Source: an uncultured Collinsella sp. (GTDB lineage: Bacteria; Actinomycetota; Coriobacteriia; Coriobacteriales; Coriobacteriaceae). From it: a stretch of 6,855 nucleotides of DNA. Below are positions 5,239-6,855 of the stretch, in pieces. The notes below the pieces were generated by a model, which saw only the letters and a list, made by a program, of their open reading frames with translations, had not been told where the DNA came from and did not search any database. Where the stretch lies: positions 1-6,855 of the forward strand of contig URNQ01000098.1 of NCBI GenBank assembly GCA_900549245.1, given 5' to 3'. The position numbers and the translations under genes were made by a program. How positions within the stretch are numbered: position 1 is the first letter of the stretch; each line of letters opens with the position of its first letter.

Positions 5239-6855
5239 CTAGTTCTTTTCGGAGGCTTCGGCCTCGGCGGACTGTTCGGCGGTTTTCTCGGAATCTGATT
5301 CGGAGGTCGATCCCTGATTGGTGTTGTCGCGAATCGTTTGCGCGTCGATCACCTGGCGGGTCTGCTCCTCGTCGATCTGGTGGCGGTACTTGGATATCGT
5401 GTCCTGCGCATCGTCGACACTTGTTTGCGGAATGCCCGCCTTGAGGCGGTTTTGCGTGTCTTCGGGCAGGTCGGACAGCTTGATGCTGGTTTCGCTTTCG
5501 AGCCAGTGAAGCTTGAGTCCGAGCGGCTTTCCGGGCAGGCCGCGCCAGACGGCGACATTGCCCTGGTAGGTACCCAGATAGTACGAGCCGGTGACACCCG
5601 TGTAGGCCCAGATGCCAGCTGCCAGCACAAAGACGAGGGCCAGGATGGCGGCGATAGTAATGTTGCGGCGACGCACGCGTTGCGCCTCGCGCATAACGCC
5701 ATCGTCAACCAGGTCAACGACTACTACGGTCACGTTGTCGTGGCCGCCGGCGGCAAGCGCCGCGTCCACTAGGTTGTCGACGCAGATTTGCGCGGTTGAG
5801 GACTGCGTGGCGATGTTCTCGATATCGCTATCGGGAATCATGCTCGAAAGGCCGTCGGAGCACAGGATCAGGCGGTCGCCTTCCTCGATATGCAGAGTGA
5901 AGTGGTCGGCATACATGGCGGGGTCCGAGCCCAGCGCACGGGTGATGACCGAGCGGTTGGGGTGGACGCGAGCCTCGTCTGCCGTAATCTCGCCGGCGTC
6001 CACGAGCTCCTCCACGTAGGAGTGGTCGCGGGTCACGCGGATGAGCGTGCCCTCGTGGAGCAGGTAGGCGCGAGAGTCACCCACATGGGCGATGGCGAGC
6101 GTGTCGTTTTCGATATAGGCGCAAGTGGCTGTGCAGCCCATGCCGGGCTTGCCCAGGCCATTCAGGGCCGCCTCGATTACGGCGGCGTTGGCTGCCTCGA
6201 CGGCTGCGGCCAGGCGTGCTGCGTCGGCGGACTGCGGGGCCGTCTTGGCAATAGTCTCGACGGCGATGGAAGAGGCTACCTCGCCGGCGGCGTGACCGCC
6301 CATGCCGTCGCATACGCAAAAGAGCGGCGACTGCACCAGGTAGGAATCCTCATTGTGCGGGCGCACACAGCCAACGTCGGAGCGGGCGCCCCACATGAGT
6401 TGCGTGGTGGTGCCGGCATCATAGGTCGAGTCGGTCTCGATACGCTCCTCGGTCAGGGGCTCAAAGCTCATGGTCGAGCCGGGGTCTTTGAGCTTGGCCT
6501 CAACGGCGGCAACGTCGATCTCGGCTGTGTCACCGGGAGAGACGGTGTCGGTCTCGGCGTTTGATTCGGAATCGCCGGTGTCCGGGGAGTCGGGCTCCTC
6601 GGACACGCGGGCGGTCGACTCGTCGTCTTGCGGGCTGACGTCTATAGGCTCGGGCGTCGCAAAGTGCGACGGCGCGGGCGTGCTTTGCGACTGGGCGGCG
6701 GGCTCTGCCACGGCATCGGACTCGCTTGCGGGCGCAGGCTGCGGGGTCTTGGGTGCAGGGCCGTCCTCGGGGGATGGCCCCGCCTCGGGCGCCGGCGTAG
6801 ACGCGGGCGCAACCTCGGATGCCGGGGCTATGGGAAACGCCGGCGCGGCGGGCTC
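5239..6855 (-). CDS. pstP: Membrane-anchored PP2C-type Ser/Thr phosphatase, PstP family; 5' end beyond the window
   Basis: A metal-dependent phosphatase (PP2C/PPM) that reverses phosphorylation by kinases such as PknB. Counting from an internal GTG at 6711, the PP2C domain spans about 105-335, with RPHNED (117-122), DGMGGH (135-140, metal-binding D135), GDSRAY (211-216), CSDGL (284-288) and GGHDNVTVV (322-330). A basic stretch leads to one membrane segment (about 350-371), then an outer domain of about 80 residues and a Ser/Glu-rich tail. PstP of M. tuberculosis (514 residues) has the same PP2C-membrane-outer-domain plan. The frame stays open for 48 more codons to the window edge and is Pro/Ala/Glu-rich both before and after the GTG. 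No ATG, GTG or TTG occurs in those codons, and only a weak purine stretch precedes the GTG, so I infer the true start lies outside. An acidic, Pro-rich region of at least 150 residues before the PP2C domain is not part of typical PstP; it may link to another domain. The stop is TAG at 5239-5241. Confidence 0.92.
   Translation of the reverse strand, partial: EPAAPAFPIAPASEVAPASTPAPEAGPSPEDGPAPKTPQPAPASESDAVAEPAAQSQSTPAPSHFATPEPIDVSPQDDESTARVSEEPDSPDTGDSESNAETDTVSPGDTAEIDVAAVEAKLKDPGSTMSFEPLTEERIETDSTYDAGTTTQLMWGARSDVGCVRPHNEDSYLVQSPLFCVCDGMGGHAAGEVASSIAVETIAKTAPQSADAARLAAAVEAANAAVIEAALNGLGKPGMGCTATCAYIENDTLAIAHVGDSRAYLLHEGTLIRVTRDHSYVEELVDAGEITADEARVHPNRSVITRALGSDPAMYADHFTLHIEEGDRLILCSDGLSSMIPDSDIENIATQSSTAQICVDNLVDAALAAGGHDNVTVVVVDLVDDGVMREAQRVRRRNITIAAILALVFVLAAGIWAYTGVTGSYYLGTYQGNVAVWRGLPGKPLGLKLHWLESETSIKLSDLPEDTQNRLKAGIPQTSVDDAQDTISKYRHQIDEEQTRQVIDAQTIRDNTNQGSTSESDSEKTAEQSAEAEASEKN

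Noticed and set aside
5890..6564. A 224-codon open frame on the plus strand opposite the phosphatase gene
   Set aside because: Low-complexity Gly/Val/His-rich translation without domains. The minus strand carries every PP2C motif across the same bases.
6709..6711. GTG at 6711 as the start of the phosphatase
   Set aside because: The frame stays open to the window edge with unchanged Pro/Ala-rich composition, and only a weak purine stretch precedes the GTG.

Overview
The window holds one minus-strand operon of cell-wall synthesis and Ser/Thr phospho-signalling genes. Reading from the right edge leftwards, the order is a PP2C phosphatase (pstP-like), a SEDS glycosyltransferase (rodA/ftsW-like), a class B penicillin-binding protein (pbpA-like) and a PASTA-domain Ser/Thr kinase (pknB-like). 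This is the gene order of the Mycobacterium tuberculosis pstP-rodA-pbpA-pknA-pknB cluster with pknA missing. The high G+C content, strong G/C preference at third codon positions, actinobacterial gene order and style of the proteins suggest an actinobacterium. My best guess is a member of the Coriobacteriia such as Collinsella; that placement is recognition, not proof.

Layout. Bases 1-231 are non-coding. They hold what looks like the 3' end of a tRNA without its body (39-61, plus strand), a terminator facing right (72-109), and a terminator facing left that closes the operon (about 137-179). Then come pknB (232-2181), a 132-bp gap, pbpA (2314-3792), rodA (3723-5222, overlapping pbpA by 70 bp), and the phosphatase gene, which runs from 5239 off the right edge.

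How the genes work together. RodA polymerises glycan strands from lipid II and PbpA cross-links them. PknB senses cell-wall fragments or lipid II through extracellular PASTA repeats and phosphorylates cell-wall and division proteins. The membrane-anchored PP2C removes those phosphates.

The most interesting point is the rodA/pbpA junction. The recognisable RodA sequence, the coding frame and a ten-base homopolymer (C10 on the coding strand, 3828-3837) all meet there. After the tract the RodA frame reads as unlikely protein, while the PbpA frame is already coding-like 11 codons upstream of its only possible start, which has no ribosome binding site. One extra C (or two fewer) would join the genes into a single SEDS-PBP protein of about 969 residues. 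The candidates are a natural polymerase-transpeptidase fusion interrupted by a sequencing error, a slippery or phase-variable tract, or a frameshift site. The second point of interest is the isolated tRNA 3' end at the left edge, which could be the attachment site of an integrated element lying to the left.
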